A stretch of 64,000 nt of DNA, from positions 1 through 64,000 of the forward strand of contig NZ_QQBJ01000017.1 of NCBI RefSeq assembly GCF_003347205.1, given 5' to 3'. Within the stretch, counting starts at the first letter, position 1. Each line of letters opens with the position of its first letter. The position numbers were made by a program, and so were the translations under genes. Source of the DNA: Mycolicibacterium moriokaense (GTDB taxonomy: Bacteria > Actinomycetota > Actinomycetes > Mycobacteriales > Mycobacteriaceae). This document shows positions 33,703 to 43,336 of this stretch, piece after piece. A model generated the notes under the pieces. It was not told the origin of the DNA. It saw only the letters and a list, made by a program, of their open reading frames with translations, and did no database searches.

Positions 33703-34601
33703 GCCTCCAGGGTTGCGGTCAGATAGCCGGAGTCACCGGTGACGCGGGTGAGTTCGTCATCGGGCAGCTCGAAACCGTTGGCGGCGAACGCATCCACGGT
33801 GGACACCGTGCTCACCTGCCAGCCGTGCGCGGCCAGATATTCGCCCGCGGTGTTGCGGTCGCCCGAGTAGAACAGCTCCGACAGGCTGATGTCCGAGCCC
33901 GCCCGGCGCGTCCGCTCATCCAATTTCTCCGCCCAGTCGTCGGGCATCGACTTCATGTCCATGTGCTCGGTGGCCAGCCTGCTGCCCGGCGCCGACAGTG
34001 CGGTGATGTTGTCGAACAGTCGATCCTGCGCCTCGGGCGGCAGGTAGACCAGCAGGCCCTCGGCGATCCATGCGGTCGGCCGGTCCGCATCGAAGCCCGC
34101 TGCACGCAGCGCCGCGGGCCAGTCGTTGCGCAGGTCGATCGCGACGGTTCTGCGCGTGGCCGTCGGCGCGGCGCCGAGGTGCTCGAGGGTCGTGGTCTTG
34201 AATGCGATCACCTCGGGTTGGTCGACCTCGAAGATCGCCGTGCCCGACGGCCACGCGAGACGGTAGCTGCGGGTGTCCAGGCCGGCGGCGAGAATGACGG
34301 CCTGCCGAACGCCTGCATCGGAGGCTGCGGTGAAGAAGTCGTCGAAAAACCTTGTCCTGACCGCGATCTGCTCGCTCATCGCCCTGCGATTCATCAGTGG
34401 GTCGGCGTTGTCGAACGTTTCGCCGTCGACCATCTTGACGAAGGTGTCGACGCCGACGGCGCGCACCAGCGGTTCGGCGAAGGGGTCGTCGAGCAGCGGG
34501 TCAGGTCCCTGGGACGCGACGGCGCGAGACGCCGCGACCGCCGTCGCCGTGGCTCCCACGCTCGAGGCGAGGTCCCAGGTGTCATTGTCAGTTCGTGCCA
34601 T
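33699..34601 (-). CDS. TIGR00027-family SAM-dependent methyltransferase, copy 3
   Basis: A 300-residue paralog. It keeps the family N-terminus ([20 protein letters not shown]), the SAM-binding block [19 protein letters not shown], and [20 protein letters not shown]. It differs from its neighbours mainly in the C-terminal third ([20 protein letters not shown]), where substrate contacts are likely. The start is nine bases after the copy 2 stop; its own stop overlaps the start of copy 4. Confidence 0.87.
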   Translation of the reverse strand: MARTDNDTWDLASSVGATATAVAASRAVASQGPDPLLDDPFAEPLVRAVGVDTFVKMVDGETFDNADPLMNRRAMSEQIAVRTRFFDDFFTAASDAGVRQAVILAAGLDTRSYRLAWPSGTAIFEVDQPEVIAFKTTTLEHLGAAPTATRRTVAIDLRNDWPAALRAAGFDADRPTAWIAEGLLVYLPPEAQDRLFDNITALSAPGSRLATEHMDMKSMPDDWAEKLDERTRRAGSDISLSELFYSGDRNTAGEYLAAHGWQVSTVSTVDAFAANGFELPDDELTRVTGDSGYLTATLEA

Positions 34602-34610
34602 GAAGAGTTC

Positions 34611-35516
34611 CTAGTGTCGAGTTGCGATGACGCCGAGGGAGTCCCGCATCGGTGCGAGCTCCTCGCCGTCGGGGAAGTGGCGGCCGTATTCGGCGAACAG
34701 TTCTGCTCGGTTGCGCGCGGTCACGTGCCAGCCGTGCTCGGAGAGGTATTCGACGACGGGGTTGCGCTCGCCCGGGTAGAACAGGTCGGCGAGGTTCATG
34801 TCGAAGCCGTGCCCCTGCCAGCGCTGCCGGATCTCCTCGGCGCGCCTGCCGATGCTCGCGCCGCCGTCCGGGTGGTATTCGGTGGCCAGCCTGCTGCCCG
34901 GCGCCGACAGCCTCGCGATGTCGTCGAAGAGCCGGTCCTGGGCATCCGGGGGCAGGTACACCAGCAGCCCCTCGGCGATCCACGCGGTCGGCTGGGTGTC
35001 GTCGAATCCGCCGCCGCGCAGTGCCGCGGGCCAGTCCTGGCGCAGATCGATGCTCACCGTGCGGCGGACGGCGGTCGGCGCCGCGCCGATCGAGTCCATG
35101 GTGGCGTTTTTGAACGCGATCACCTTGGGCTGGTCGATCTCGTACACGACGGTGCCCTCGGGCCACCGCAGGCGGTACGCGCGGGCGTCCAGCCCGGAGG
35201 CCAGGATCACAGCCTGCCGTATCCCGGCCATCGTGGCCTCGGTGAAGAAATCGTCGAAGAACCGGGTGCGCACCGCCATCACGTCGGTGACCAGCCGGGT
35301 GGCGTCGCCGCCGTCGTCGTCGGACACCGCGAACTCGCCGTCGAGCAACCGGGTGAAGAAGTCCATGCCGACCGCCCGCACCAGCGGGTCGGCGAACGGG
35401 TCGTCGACGATCGCGTTCGGTTCCCGGCTGGCGATCGCGCGCGCCGCGGCGACCATCGTCGCGGTCGCCCCGACGCTGGACGCGATGTCCCAGCTGTCGG
35501 CGTCGGCCCTGGTCAC
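34611..35516 (-). CDS. TIGR00027-family SAM-dependent methyltransferase, copy 2
   Basis: A 301-residue paralog beginning [20 protein letters not shown], slightly diverged from the ARTD start of the others. The SAM block is [19 protein letters not shown] and [20 protein letters not shown] follows. It overlaps copy 1 by four bases, so it is probably translated by coupling. Residues 255-290 ([20 protein letters not shown]) differ from the neighbours. Confidence 0.87.
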   Translation of the reverse strand: MTRADADSWDIASSVGATATMVAAARAIASREPNAIVDDPFADPLVRAVGMDFFTRLLDGEFAVSDDDGGDATRLVTDVMAVRTRFFDDFFTEATMAGIRQAVILASGLDARAYRLRWPEGTVVYEIDQPKVIAFKNATMDSIGAAPTAVRRTVSIDLRQDWPAALRGGGFDDTQPTAWIAEGLLVYLPPDAQDRLFDDIARLSAPGSRLATEYHPDGGASIGRRAEEIRQRWQGHGFDMNLADLFYPGERNPVVEYLSEHGWHVTARNRAELFAEYGRHFPDGEELAPMRDSLGVIATRH

Positions 35517-36517
35517 TCTTGTCCGCCTCGGCGCCCGCTCGCTCCGGTCCTCGCTTCGCTGCGATCCTCACTCGCGCTCGCCTTCGGGTCCCGGCCGCCC
35601 AGGGTGCCGCGCAGGTAGGTGAGCTGGGCGAAGTGGATGTCGCCGTCCAGAGGCGGGTATCCGTTTGCGGTCAGCAGCTCGTTGATCTTGCGGCCCGTCA
35701 TCCGCCAGCCGCGCTCACCCAGGTACTCGGCCGGCTCGGCGCGGTCCCCGAGGTAGACCAGGTTGGCCCAGTCCATGTGGTAGCCCTGCTCGCGCCACCG
35801 ATCACCGGCGGCCTGCATCTTCGCCCTGGTCTCGTCGATGTCTCCCTGGTCCAGCGGCGGCGAGCTCTCAGTGGCCAACCAGCTGCCCGGCGCGCTCAGC
35901 CCGGTGATGGTGTCCAGCAGTCGGTCCTGCGCGTCGGGCGGCAGGTAGCCCAGCAGCCCCTCGGCGCTCCAGGCCGTCGGCTGCGTGGGATCGAATCCGG
36001 CCTCCTTCAGCGCGGCCGGCCAGTCGAAGCGCAGGTCCATCCCCACCACGCGGCGCTCGGAGGTGGGTTCGGCGCCGAGGTCGGCGAGCGTCTGCGTCTT
36101 GAACGTGATCACCTCGGGCTGGTCCACCTCGTAGACGACGGTGCCCGCGGGCCAGGCCAACCGGTAGGCGCGCGAATCCAGGCCCGATGCCAGGATCACC
36201 ACCTGCCGCACGCCCGCTGCCGTCGCGTCGACGAAGAAGTCGTCGAAGAATTTGGTGCGCACCGCCATGTTGTCGACCATCCGGTCCATGCCGCCGTGCT
36301 TCTCGTCGTCGATGTCGAACGCCGACGGCTCGAGCTGGCCGGTGGCCAGTCTGGTGAACACGTCGACGCCGACGGCCCGGACCAGCGGCTCGGCGTACGG
36401 ATCGCTGATCAACGCGCCGTCGATCCTGGTCACCAGCGCGCGGGCGGCGGCCACCATCGTCGCGGTCGCCCCCACGCTGGACGCCAGGTCCCAGCTGTCG
36501 TCGTCGGTTCGCGCCAT
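35513..36517 (-). CDS. TIGR00027-family SAM-dependent methyltransferase, copy 1, with extra C-terminal tail
   Basis: A 334-residue paralog and first gene of the leftward array. ATG at 36517 ([20 protein letters not shown]) matches the start of the other copies; the frame extends 11 codons further to 36550 without support. SAM block [19 protein letters not shown] is clear. In the next block the usual TAWIAEG reads [17 protein letters not shown], with Ile changed to Ser. After the family end ([10 protein letters not shown]) it carries about 25 extra residues rich in Glu, Ser, Arg and Gly, encoded by a CGCTCG-rich low-complexity tract that the other copies lack. Confidence 0.85.
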   Translation of the reverse strand: MARTDDDSWDLASSVGATATMVAAARALVTRIDGALISDPYAEPLVRAVGVDVFTRLATGQLEPSAFDIDDEKHGGMDRMVDNMAVRTKFFDDFFVDATAAGVRQVVILASGLDSRAYRLAWPAGTVVYEVDQPEVITFKTQTLADLGAEPTSERRVVGMDLRFDWPAALKEAGFDPTQPTAWSAEGLLGYLPPDAQDRLLDTITGLSAPGSWLATESSPPLDQGDIDETRAKMQAAGDRWREQGYHMDWANLVYLGDRAEPAEYLGERGWRMTGRKINELLTANGYPPLDGDIHFAQLTYLRGTLGGRDPKASASEDRSEARTGASGRRGGQE

Positions 36518-36823
36518 GTGCAAAGCCCCTGTCGAGTCGCTGCCCGTCAATTACTTAGCTGATGTAACGAGCTGTTCTCGACTCTACGCCCTGATCCTGA
36601 AAAGCAGTCTGACCTCTGTAGCTGCCCCCGCGGATGCGGGATCGGCCCCCACCAACTGTTACTCTCGGAGACTGCGTGACTCCGCGGGCTGGGCGCTCAG
36701 GTTTGATGGCCTGGGCTGACAAGCACCCAGGCTGCGTGGGCTCGGCATATGACTTGACAAGACGCTGGATCTACCAGCCCCATCGGCACGCCGCGATTAG
36801 AGCCCGGCTGCGCAGGAGGAAGA
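36518..36823. other. Intergenic region between the methyltransferase array and secY
   Basis: This 306-bp divergent region must hold the promoters for the leftward methyltransferase array and the rightward secY-adk-map genes. A TTGACA hexamer is at 36754-36759 on the plus strand, but I could not find a convincing -10 at the right distance. AGGAGGAAG (36814-36822) is the secY ribosome-binding site. No coding frame, hairpin-family copy or operator was recognised. Confidence 0.5.
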
Positions 36824-38149
36824 GTGCTCTCGGCTTTCATCTCATCGCTGCGGACAGTCGACCTTCGACGCAAGATCCTCTTCACCCTCGGCGTCCTGAT
36901 CCTCTACCGGATCGGTGCGTCGATCCCGTCGCCCGGGGTGAACTACCCCAACGTGCAGAAGTGCATCACGCAGCTGTCCGGCGGCGACTCGGCGCAGATC
37001 TACTCGCTGATCAACCTGTTCTCCGGCGGCGCGCTGCTGAAGCTGGCGGTGTTCGCGATCGGCATCATGCCCTACATCACCGCGAGCATCATCGTCCAGC
37101 TGCTCGGTGTGGTGATTCCGCGCTTCGAAGAGCTGCGCAAAGAAGGCCAGGCCGGCCAGGCCAAGCTCACGCAGTACACCCGCTATCTGTCGATCGCGCT
37201 GGCCCTTCTGCAGTCCACCAGCATCGTGGCGCTGGCCGCCAACGGCGGGCTGCTGCAGGGCTGCACCCTCGACATCATCCAGGACACCTCGATCTTCGCC
37301 CTGGCCGTCATCGTGCTGGTGATGACCGCGGGCGCGGCGCTGGTGATGTGGATGGGCGAGCTGATCCAGGAGCGCGGCATCGGCAACGGCATGTCGTTGC
37401 TGATCTTCGCCAGCATCGCCGCCCGCATCCCGTCCGAGGGCAAGAACATCCTCGACAGCCGCGGCCCGGTGGTGTTCACCGCGGTCTGCGCCGCCGCGCT
37501 GATCATCATCATCGGCGTGGTGTTCGTCGAGCAGGGCCAGCGCCGCATCCCGGTGCAGTACGCCAAGCGGATGGTCGGCCGCAAGATGTACGGCGGCACG
37601 TCGACCTATCTGCCGCTGAAGGTCAACCAGGCCGGCGTCATCCCGGTGATCTTCGCGTCGTCGCTGATCTACATCCCGCACCTGATCACCCAGCTGATCC
37701 AGAGCGGGCAAACCAGCCCAGGCAACGGCTGGTGGGACAAGTTCGTCGCGAACTACCTCACCAACCCGGCCAGCTGGTCCTACATCCTCATCTACTTCGG
37801 CCTGATCGTGTTCTTCACCTACTTCTACGTGTCGGTGCAGTTCAACGTCGACGAGCGCGCCGACGAGATGAAGAAGTACGGCGGCTTCATCCCGGGCATC
37901 CGGCCGGGCAAGCCGACCGCCGACTACCTGCGCTTCGTCCTCAACCGGATCACCCTTCCCGGCTCGATCTACCTGGGCGTCATCGCGGTCCTGCCGAACC
38001 TGTTCCTCGAGATCGGCAACACCGGAGGCGTGCAGAACTTGCCGTTCGGCGGTACAGCGGTTCTGATCATGGTTGGCGTCGGTTTGGATACGGTCAAACA
38101 AATCGAGAGCCAGCTGATGCAGCGCAACTACGAAGGGTTCCTGAAGTGA
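36824..38149 (+). CDS. secY: Protein translocase subunit SecY
   Basis: The 441-residue channel subunit of the Sec translocon, with ten hydrophobic segments. Recognisable parts are the N-terminus [20 protein letters not shown], the TM2 region [20 protein letters not shown] with the SecY signature [10 protein letters not shown], the cytosolic loop [14 protein letters not shown], and [17 protein letters not shown] start with an AGGAGGAAG ribosome-binding site. The stop overlaps the adk start (GTGA). In most bacteria secY ends the spc operon; here about 31 kb separates it from rplO, as in other mycobacteria. Confidence 0.97.
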   Translation: MLSAFISSLRTVDLRRKILFTLGVLILYRIGASIPSPGVNYPNVQKCITQLSGGDSAQIYSLINLFSGGALLKLAVFAIGIMPYITASIIVQLLGVVIPRFEELRKEGQAGQAKLTQYTRYLSIALALLQSTSIVALAANGGLLQGCTLDIIQDTSIFALAVIVLVMTAGAALVMWMGELIQERGIGNGMSLLIFASIAARIPSEGKNILDSRGPVVFTAVCAAALIIIIGVVFVEQGQRRIPVQYAKRMVGRKMYGGTSTYLPLKVNQAGVIPVIFASSLIYIPHLITQLIQSGQTSPGNGWWDKFVANYLTNPASWSYILIYFGLIVFFTYFYVSVQFNVDERADEMKKYGGFIPGIRPGKPTADYLRFVLNRITLPGSIYLGVIAVLPNLFLEIGNTGGVQNLPFGGTAVLIMVGVGLDTVKQIESQLMQRNYEGFLK

Positions 38150-38694
38150 GAGTCGTACTGCTCGGGCCGCCGGGAGCTGGCAAAGGGACGCAGGCGGTGA
38201 AGCTGGCCGAGAAGCTCGGCATTCCGCAGATCTCCACCGGGGATCTGTTCCGCGAGAACATCAGCTCCGGCACGCCGCTGGGGGTGGAGGCCAAGCGTTA
38301 CCTCGACGCGGGTGACCTGGTGCCCGCGGAGCTGACCAACAAGCTGGTCGAGGACCGCATCGAGCAGCCCGACGCCGCCGACGGGTTCATCCTCGACGGC
38401 TACCCGCGCTCGGTGGCGCAGGCCCAGGCGCTCGACGAGATGCTCAAGCACCACAACACCAAGCTCGACGCCGTGCTGGAGTTCGCGGTGTCCGAGGAGG
38501 AGTTGTTCACCCGCCTCAAGGCCCGCGGCCGCGCCGACGACACCGAAGAGGTCATCCACAACCGGATGAAGGTCTACGCCGACGAGACCAGACCGCTGCT
38601 CGAGTACTACAGCCACAACAACCTGCAGACCGTCGACGCGGTCGGCGGCCTCGACGAGGTCTTCGCCCGCGCGCTGCGAGCTCTCGGTCGGTGA
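38146..38694 (+). CDS. adk: Adenylate kinase, short (lidless) form
   Basis: Adk interconverts ATP, ADP and AMP. The 182-residue product has the P-loop [11 protein letters not shown] near the N-terminus, the AMP site [11 protein letters not shown] and the signature [16 protein letters not shown]. It has a short LID ([12 protein letters not shown]), the form usual for mycobacteria, not the zinc-LID form. GTG start at 38146 overlaps the secY stop. It is followed by map after 52 bp. Confidence 0.96.
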   Translation: MRVVLLGPPGAGKGTQAVKLAEKLGIPQISTGDLFRENISSGTPLGVEAKRYLDAGDLVPAELTNKLVEDRIEQPDAADGFILDGYPRSVAQAQALDEMLKHHNTKLDAVLEFAVSEEELFTRLKARGRADDTEEVIHNRMKVYADETRPLLEYYSHNNLQTVDAVGGLDEVFARALRALGR

Positions 38695-38746
38695 ACCGAC
38701 AATTGGAGCCGGCAAGTAACCGATGGTCGAGCGGGGCACCTAACCG

Positions 38747-39544
38747 ATGATCACGATGCCGGGCCTGCGCACCCGCAAGGTGGTCGAGCCGCGCACGCCC
38801 GGTGAGCTCGACGCGATGGCCACCGCGGGCGCGTTGGTGGCCACCGCGCTGCAGGCGGTCCGCGAAGCCGCTGTGCCAGGGGTGTCCACCCTCGACCTCG
38901 ACACGATCGCCGAAGCCGTCATCCGCGACGCCGGCGGCACCCCGTCGTTCCTCGGCTATCACGGCTTTCCCGGCAGCATCTGCTCGTCGATCAACGAGCG
39001 GGTGGTACACGGGATCCCGTCCGCCGACGAGACCATCGCGGCGGGTGACCTGGTGTCCATCGACTGCGGCGCGATCGTCGACGGGTGGCACGGCGACTCG
39101 GCGATCACCTTCGGCATCGGCGAGGTGATCGCGATAGACGAGGCGCTGTCGCAGGCCACCAAGGAGTCGATGGAGGCGGGGATCGCGGCGATGGTGCCGG
39201 GCAACCGGCTCACCGATGTCTCGCACGCCATCGAGATGGGCACCCGGGCGGCCGAGAAGCGGCACGGCCGCAAGTTCGGCATCGTCGCCGGCTACGGCGG
39301 CCACGGCATCGGCAGGCGCATGCACATGGACCCGTTCCTGCCCAACGAGGGACAGCCGGGACGCGGGCCCTACCTGGTTGCCGGCTCGGTGCTGGCCATC
39401 GAGCCGATGCTCACCCTCGGCACGTCGAAGACCGTGGTGCTGGCCGACGAGTGGACGGTGGTGACGGCCGACGGTTCCCGCGCCGCGCACTGGGAGCACA
39501 CCGTCGCCGTCACCGACGACGGTCCGCGCATTCTGACCCGATAA
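38747..39544 (+). CDS. map: Type I methionine aminopeptidase
   Basis: Removes the initiator methionine. The 265-residue enzyme has the M24A metal ligands: Asp in [20 protein letters not shown] (two Asp), His in [15 protein letters not shown], Glu in [11 protein letters not shown] and in [11 protein letters not shown]. The position after secY-adk corresponds to mapA of M. tuberculosis. It begins either at ATG 38747 or at ATG 38756 ([12 protein letters not shown]). It lacks the SH3-binding N-terminal extension of the second mycobacterial enzyme. Confidence 0.95.
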   Translation: MITMPGLRTRKVVEPRTPGELDAMATAGALVATALQAVREAAVPGVSTLDLDTIAEAVIRDAGGTPSFLGYHGFPGSICSSINERVVHGIPSADETIAAGDLVSIDCGAIVDGWHGDSAITFGIGEVIAIDEALSQATKESMEAGIAAMVPGNRLTDVSHAIEMGTRAAEKRHGRKFGIVAGYGGHGIGRRMHMDPFLPNEGQPGRGPYLVAGSVLAIEPMLTLGTSKTVVLADEWTVVTADGSRAAHWEHTVAVTDDGPRILTR

Positions 39545-39578
39545 TCTGCGGTTTTTCGATTCGTTTCGGCAAAAGCCG

Positions 39579-39606
39579 TGAACCGGATCGGCCTCGGCCT
39601 CGTAAT
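39579..39606 (+). promoter_or_regulatory. SigL-type promoter of sigL (autoregulation)
   Basis: TGAACC (39579-39584), 16 bases, then CGTAAT (39601-39606), 17 bp before the sigL ATG. I recall TGAACC and CGTGTC as the SigL consensus; the -35 matches exactly and the -10 keeps CGT. SigL controls its own operon in M. tuberculosis, so autoregulation here is expected. Confidence 0.6.
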
Positions 39607-39622
39607 AACGAGGGAGGTACGA

Positions 39623-40135
39623 ATGGACGATCCCGAAGCCGCCTTGATGCGTCTGCTCTACCAGGAGCACGGCGCTGCCTTGTGGCGCTATGCCGTGCGG
39701 CTGACGGGGGACCGAGCACGGGCAGAGGATGTGGTGCAGGAAACGTTGCTGCGGGCGTGGCAGCATCCCGAGGTCACCGACGGCGAGCGGTCGGCGCGGG
39801 CCTGGCTGTTCACCGTTGCCCGAAATATGATCATTGACGAGCGGCGCAGTGCCAGGTTTCGTAGCGAGTCGGGGACTCCGGAGCCGGAGAAGGCCTACGA
39901 CCGCGCCGGACCCGATGAGGTGGACACCGCCTTGGACCGAATGCTATTGAGCGGCGCCCTGGCTGCGTTGTCCCCTGAACACCGCGCGGTGATCAAGCGG
40001 TCGTACTACCAGGGCTGGACGACCGCGCAGATCGCCGCCGATCTGGACATTGCAGAAGGCACTGTGAAATCGAGGCTGCATTACGCTGTTCGCGCGCTGC
40101 GCCTCACACTGCAGGAAATGGGGGTGACTCGATGA
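39623..40135 (+). CDS. sigL: ECF RNA polymerase sigma factor SigL
   Basis: A 170-residue ECF sigma factor. Region 2 contains YRHAV-like ALWRYAVRLTGDRARAEDVVQ and ARAWLFTVARNMIIDERR; region 4 contains LAALSPEHRAVIKRSYYQG and TTAQIAADLDIAEGTVKSRL. Start at 39623 follows GGGAGGT; the longer frame to 39578 would include the promoter. It overlaps the anti-sigma gene by four bases, and its position after map equals sigL of M. tuberculosis. A perfect copy of the SigL promoter consensus lies just past rslA at 40878, so its output here probably includes the next operon. Confidence 0.92.
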   Translation: MDDPEAALMRLLYQEHGAALWRYAVRLTGDRARAEDVVQETLLRAWQHPEVTDGERSARAWLFTVARNMIIDERRSARFRSESGTPEPEKAYDRAGPDEVDTALDRMLLSGALAALSPEHRAVIKRSYYQGWTTAQIAADLDIAEGTVKSRLHYAVRALRLTLQEMGVTR

Positions 40136-40863
40136 CGCATCCCGCGAACCGCGATGACGACCTGCGCGGCGACGACCCGTTCGCAACGTGGGACGCCGCG
40201 TATGTCCTTGGCTCGCTGTCGGGAACCGAGCGGCGGGAGTTCGAGACACATCTCGGCACCTGCCCACGGTGCCGTGCAGCCGTCGCCGAGCTGAGCGGAA
40301 TTCCCGCGCTGTTGGCGCAATTGAGCGCCGACGAAGTGGACGCTCTGGACGACCCGGCGGCGCAAGAGCCTCCGATGCGCGCCGAGGTGCTCGACACGCT
40401 GCTGCAGAAGGTCCAGTGGCGGCGCCGTCGCACCCGCAGGTTCAGCGTGATCACGCTGGCCGCAGCGGCGGCGGTGCTGGCGATCGCCCTCGTGGTCGCG
40501 ATCCTGCCCGGCATCCGCGGGCAGGACGACGACCAGCCGATGGCCTCGGCCGTCACGATGAGCAAGGTGGCCTCGACGCCGATCAACGCCACCGTCACCC
40601 TGACCGGTTTCGGCTGGGGCACCCGCGTCGACATGGTCTGCACCTACGGCGACTACGCGAGCCGGGGTCAGCAGGCCACCGAGAACCTGTCGATGGTTCT
40701 GCTGGGCCCCAACGGATCTCAGAACGAGATCGCGACGTGGGTCGGCGTGAACGGGGCCACCGCGCTGCCGAGCGGCAACACGACGATGCAGAAGGATCAG
40801 ATCAAGTCGGTCCAGCTCGTCGACACCGATACGAGGGCGGTGCTGCTTCAAACCGACTTGTGA
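40132..40863 (+). CDS. rslA: Zinc-binding anti-sigma factor RslA
   Basis: A 243-residue membrane anti-sigma factor. The cytoplasmic zinc motif HxxxCxxC is at His40-Cys44-Cys47 (FETHLGTCPRCRAAV). A single membrane segment lies at about residues 104-127 (VITLAAAAAVLAIALVVAIL), and an outside domain of about 115 residues follows. In M. tuberculosis RslA releases SigL when its zinc site is oxidised. The start overlaps the sigL stop (ATGA). Confidence 0.9.
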   Translation: MTHPANRDDDLRGDDPFATWDAAYVLGSLSGTERREFETHLGTCPRCRAAVAELSGIPALLAQLSADEVDALDDPAAQEPPMRAEVLDTLLQKVQWRRRRTRRFSVITLAAAAAVLAIALVVAILPGIRGQDDDQPMASAVTMSKVASTPINATVTLTGFGWGTRVDMVCTYGDYASRGQQATENLSMVLLGPNGSQNEIATWVGVNGATALPSGNTTMQKDQIKSVQLVDTDTRAVLLQTDL

Positions 40864-40877
40864 GTCGGGTCACCGAT

Positions 40878-40905
40878 TGAACCGTTGTTACTCACGGGTC
40901 GTGTC
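40878..40905 (+). promoter_or_regulatory. Perfect SigL-consensus promoter ahead of the ThDP/KAS III operon
   Basis: TGAACC (40878-40883), exactly 16 bases, CGTGTC (40900-40905), 28 bp before the ATG at 40934. Both hexamers are identical to the SigL consensus as I recall it, and the match is better than that of the sigL promoter itself. It lies in the 70-bp gap after rslA. Confidence 0.72.
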
Positions 40906-40933
40906 ACTTGCGGGTGTGGAAGCAGGTGAATGA

Positions 40934-42673
40934 ATGGCCAGAACTCAGCGCGTGGTCGATCACATCGTCGACCATCTTGCGGCGACCGGAGTCGAGTACA
41001 TCTTCGGCGTCGACGGCGCCAACATCGAGGATCTCTACGATGCCGCACACTTCCGCGACGGCATCACCGCGGTGCTGGCCAAGCACGAGTTCTCGGCGGC
41101 CACCATGGCCGACGGGCTCAGCCGCAGCGGCGCAGGCCTCGGTGTGGTGGCCGCGACATCCGGCGGCGGATGCCTGAATACCGTTGCCGGACTTGGTGAG
41201 GCGTTCGCCAGCCGGGTTCCCGTGCTGGCGTTGATCGGTCAGCCACCGACCGCCCTCGACGGCCGCGGCGCGTTCCAGGACACCAGCGGCAGGAACGGCG
41301 CTCTGAACGGCGAGGCGCTGTTCTCGGCGGTGTCGGTGTTCTGCCGCCGGATCCTGGTGGCCGACGACATCACCACCGCGCTGCCGGAGGCGATCGCGGC
41401 GGCGAACCGGGGCGGGCCCGCAGTGCTCCTGCTGCCGAAGGACATTCAGCAGTCCCGCTTCGACGTCTGCGACGCGGTCAACGGCAACCCGGGCGGGTAC
41501 GCCGGCTGCGCTTCGCTGGGCGACCCACAGGCCATCGCGGCCGCCCTGCGGCGCGCCGACGGGCCGATCACGATCATCGCGGGCGAGCAGGTGGCCCGCG
41601 ACGACGCGCGGGGCGAACTGGCGCAGCTGCGGTCGATGCTGCGGGCGCGGGTCGCCACCGTCCCCGATGCCAAGGACGTCGCGGGAACCCCGGGCCTCGG
41701 ATCGTCGTCGGCGCTCGGCGTGACCGGGGTGATGGGTCACCCCGGGGTCGCGGCGGCCATTGCGGGCAGCGCGCTGTGCCTCCTGGTCGGCACGCGGCTG
41801 ACCGTGACCGCGCGCGCCGGACTCGACGATGCGCTGGCGTCGGTGCCCACGTACTCGCTGGGCTCGGCGGCGCCGTTCGTGCCCTGCACCCACGTCCACA
41901 CCGACGACCTGCGCGGCTCGCTGCGACTGCTGGCACAGGCCCTCAACGGCGACGGCCGTGCCACCGGGGTGCGTGTGCCCGACGAGGTGCCCAGGACCGA
42001 GTTGACGCCGCCACCCCACGACGGCGCCGGTGTGCGCTACCGGGAGGCGATGGCCGTTCTGGACGCCGCACTGCCCGACGGCGCGGACATCGTCGTCGAC
42101 GCCGGCAACATCGGCGCTTCGGCGATCCACTACCTGCCCGCCCGCCGAAACGGGCGGTTCGTCGTCGCGCTGGGCATGGGCGGCATGGGGTACAGCTTCG
42201 GCGCCGCGCTCGGCATGGCGTTCGGGCGAGCGAGGAGCCAGGGCGTCAGGCGCCGCACCGTGGTGATCGCGGGCGACGGCTCGTTCTTCATGCACGGCAT
42301 GGAGATTCACACGGCGTTGCAGTACCGCCTGCCGGTGACGTTTCTGGTGTTCGACAACCACGCGCACGCCATGTGTGTCACTCGCGAGCAACTCTTCTAC
42401 GACGATCTCTACAGCTACAACCGGTTCGGCCCGAGCCGCATCGGCGCGGGCCTGGCGGCGATGTTCCCCGGGCTGTCCGCAGTCGACGTCGACACCATCG
42501 GGGATCTGCCGATGGCACTGCAGACCGCGCTGGACGCCGACGGCCCGTCGGTTGTCGCGGTGGAATGCTCGGCCGACGAAATCCCGCCGTTTGCAAACTT
42601 TCTCGGCAACACAGCCGTGAAGACCCCCGTGATTACAGAGGAGACCGTGTCCCATGTCGCTGCCCGCCCTTGA
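40934..42673 (+). CDS. Thiamine diphosphate-dependent enzyme (acetolactate synthase/benzoylformate decarboxylase superfamily)
   Basis: A 579-residue three-domain ThDP enzyme. The N-terminal domain has the cofactor-activating Glu in LAKHEFSAATMADG (about residue 52). The C-terminal domain has the ThDP/Mg motif AGDGSFFMHGMEIHTALQYR ending in FDNHAHAM (about 445-480). The middle domain has a Rossmann-like core but no clear FAD-site, so decarboxylase or carboligase chemistry is more likely than acetolactate synthesis. It leads an operon with an SRPBCC protein, a KAS III-like protein and an aminotransferase, behind a SigL promoter. It overlaps the next gene by 20 bp. Confidence 0.82.
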   Translation: MARTQRVVDHIVDHLAATGVEYIFGVDGANIEDLYDAAHFRDGITAVLAKHEFSAATMADGLSRSGAGLGVVAATSGGGCLNTVAGLGEAFASRVPVLALIGQPPTALDGRGAFQDTSGRNGALNGEALFSAVSVFCRRILVADDITTALPEAIAAANRGGPAVLLLPKDIQQSRFDVCDAVNGNPGGYAGCASLGDPQAIAAALRRADGPITIIAGEQVARDDARGELAQLRSMLRARVATVPDAKDVAGTPGLGSSSALGVTGVMGHPGVAAAIAGSALCLLVGTRLTVTARAGLDDALASVPTYSLGSAAPFVPCTHVHTDDLRGSLRLLAQALNGDGRATGVRVPDEVPRTELTPPPHDGAGVRYREAMAVLDAALPDGADIVVDAGNIGASAIHYLPARRNGRFVVALGMGGMGYSFGAALGMAFGRARSQGVRRRTVVIAGDGSFFMHGMEIHTALQYRLPVTFLVFDNHAHAMCVTREQLFYDDLYSYNRFGPSRIGAGLAAMFPGLSAVDVDTIGDLPMALQTALDADGPSVVAVECSADEIPPFANFLGNTAVKTPVITEETVSHVAARP

Positions 42674-43325
42674 TGACATCACCGCCCACCGGGGCACCCC
42701 CGAGCCGATCGACGGGGTGATCCGCGTCGAGACCTCGCCGCGGGAGAAGGCCACCCCGATCATCATGGACATGATGCGGTCGGTCTACCCGCACGACGAG
42801 GTATTCGGAACATATTGCACCGTAAATGATTTCATCGACTGTCCGCCCGACGAGCTGTTCGACTACATGGCCGACACCCGTTGCCTGGAGGAGTGGACCT
42901 ACAGCCTGCGCGGCTTTGCCCCCACCGAGGAGCAGGGCCTGTGGGTGGCCTACGACAAGCTCGGCGGAGACAAGGGCAGCCCGATCTACACCCGCACGGT
43001 GGCCAACAAGGCGGCGCGCACCGTCGACTACCACTGTGCATGGGACCAGGGCAGACATCTCTGGATGATCTACCTGATGCGCATCGTCGACGCGCAGGTG
43101 GTGTTCGACAAGCCCGGCTCCGTGGTGCTGTGGACCAACTGCCATCACCCGTTCTACGACAAGAACCCGTATCCCGAGACCGCGCCGCCGCAACGCCCCG
43201 TCTGGGTCGGCGACTTCTGGGACATGTTCGGGCCCGGCCACCTGCTGGAACTGAAGAACCTCAAGGCAATTGCCGAATACCGGCACCACAACGGCTTGCC
43301 GGTCACCCCGGCCTGGATGAAGTGA
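42654..43325 (+). CDS. SRPBCC (START/polyketide cyclase-like) family protein
   Basis: A 223-residue protein with the look of the SRPBCC helix-grip fold: CTVNDFIDCPPDELFDYMAD near residues 54-73, CLEEWTYSLRG just after, and a long C-terminal helix (MFGPGHLLELKNLKAIAEY). These domains bind hydrophobic ligands; some are aromatases or cyclases that act on beta-keto chains. It overlaps the end of the ThDP gene by 20 bp and is followed 11 bp later by the KAS III-like gene, so it probably works on a product or precursor of these enzymes. No closer function is recognised. Confidence 0.7.
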   Translation: MSLPALDDITAHRGTPEPIDGVIRVETSPREKATPIIMDMMRSVYPHDEVFGTYCTVNDFIDCPPDELFDYMADTRCLEEWTYSLRGFAPTEEQGLWVAYDKLGGDKGSPIYTRTVANKAARTVDYHCAWDQGRHLWMIYLMRIVDAQVVFDKPGSVVLWTNCHHPFYDKNPYPETAPPQRPVWVGDFWDMFGPGHLLELKNLKAIAEYRHHNGLPVTPAWMK

Positions 43326-43336
43326 GGACCACCGCC

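Noticed and set aside
36754-36759. TTGACA as the secY promoter -35
   Set aside because: No TAnnnT-type -10 is found at 16-19 bases, so I did not call a promoter; it is only noted in the intergenic entry.
38692-38697. TGAACC between adk and map as a further SigL promoter
   Set aside because: No CGT-type -10 lies 16-18 bases downstream, so only the -35-like hexamer is present.
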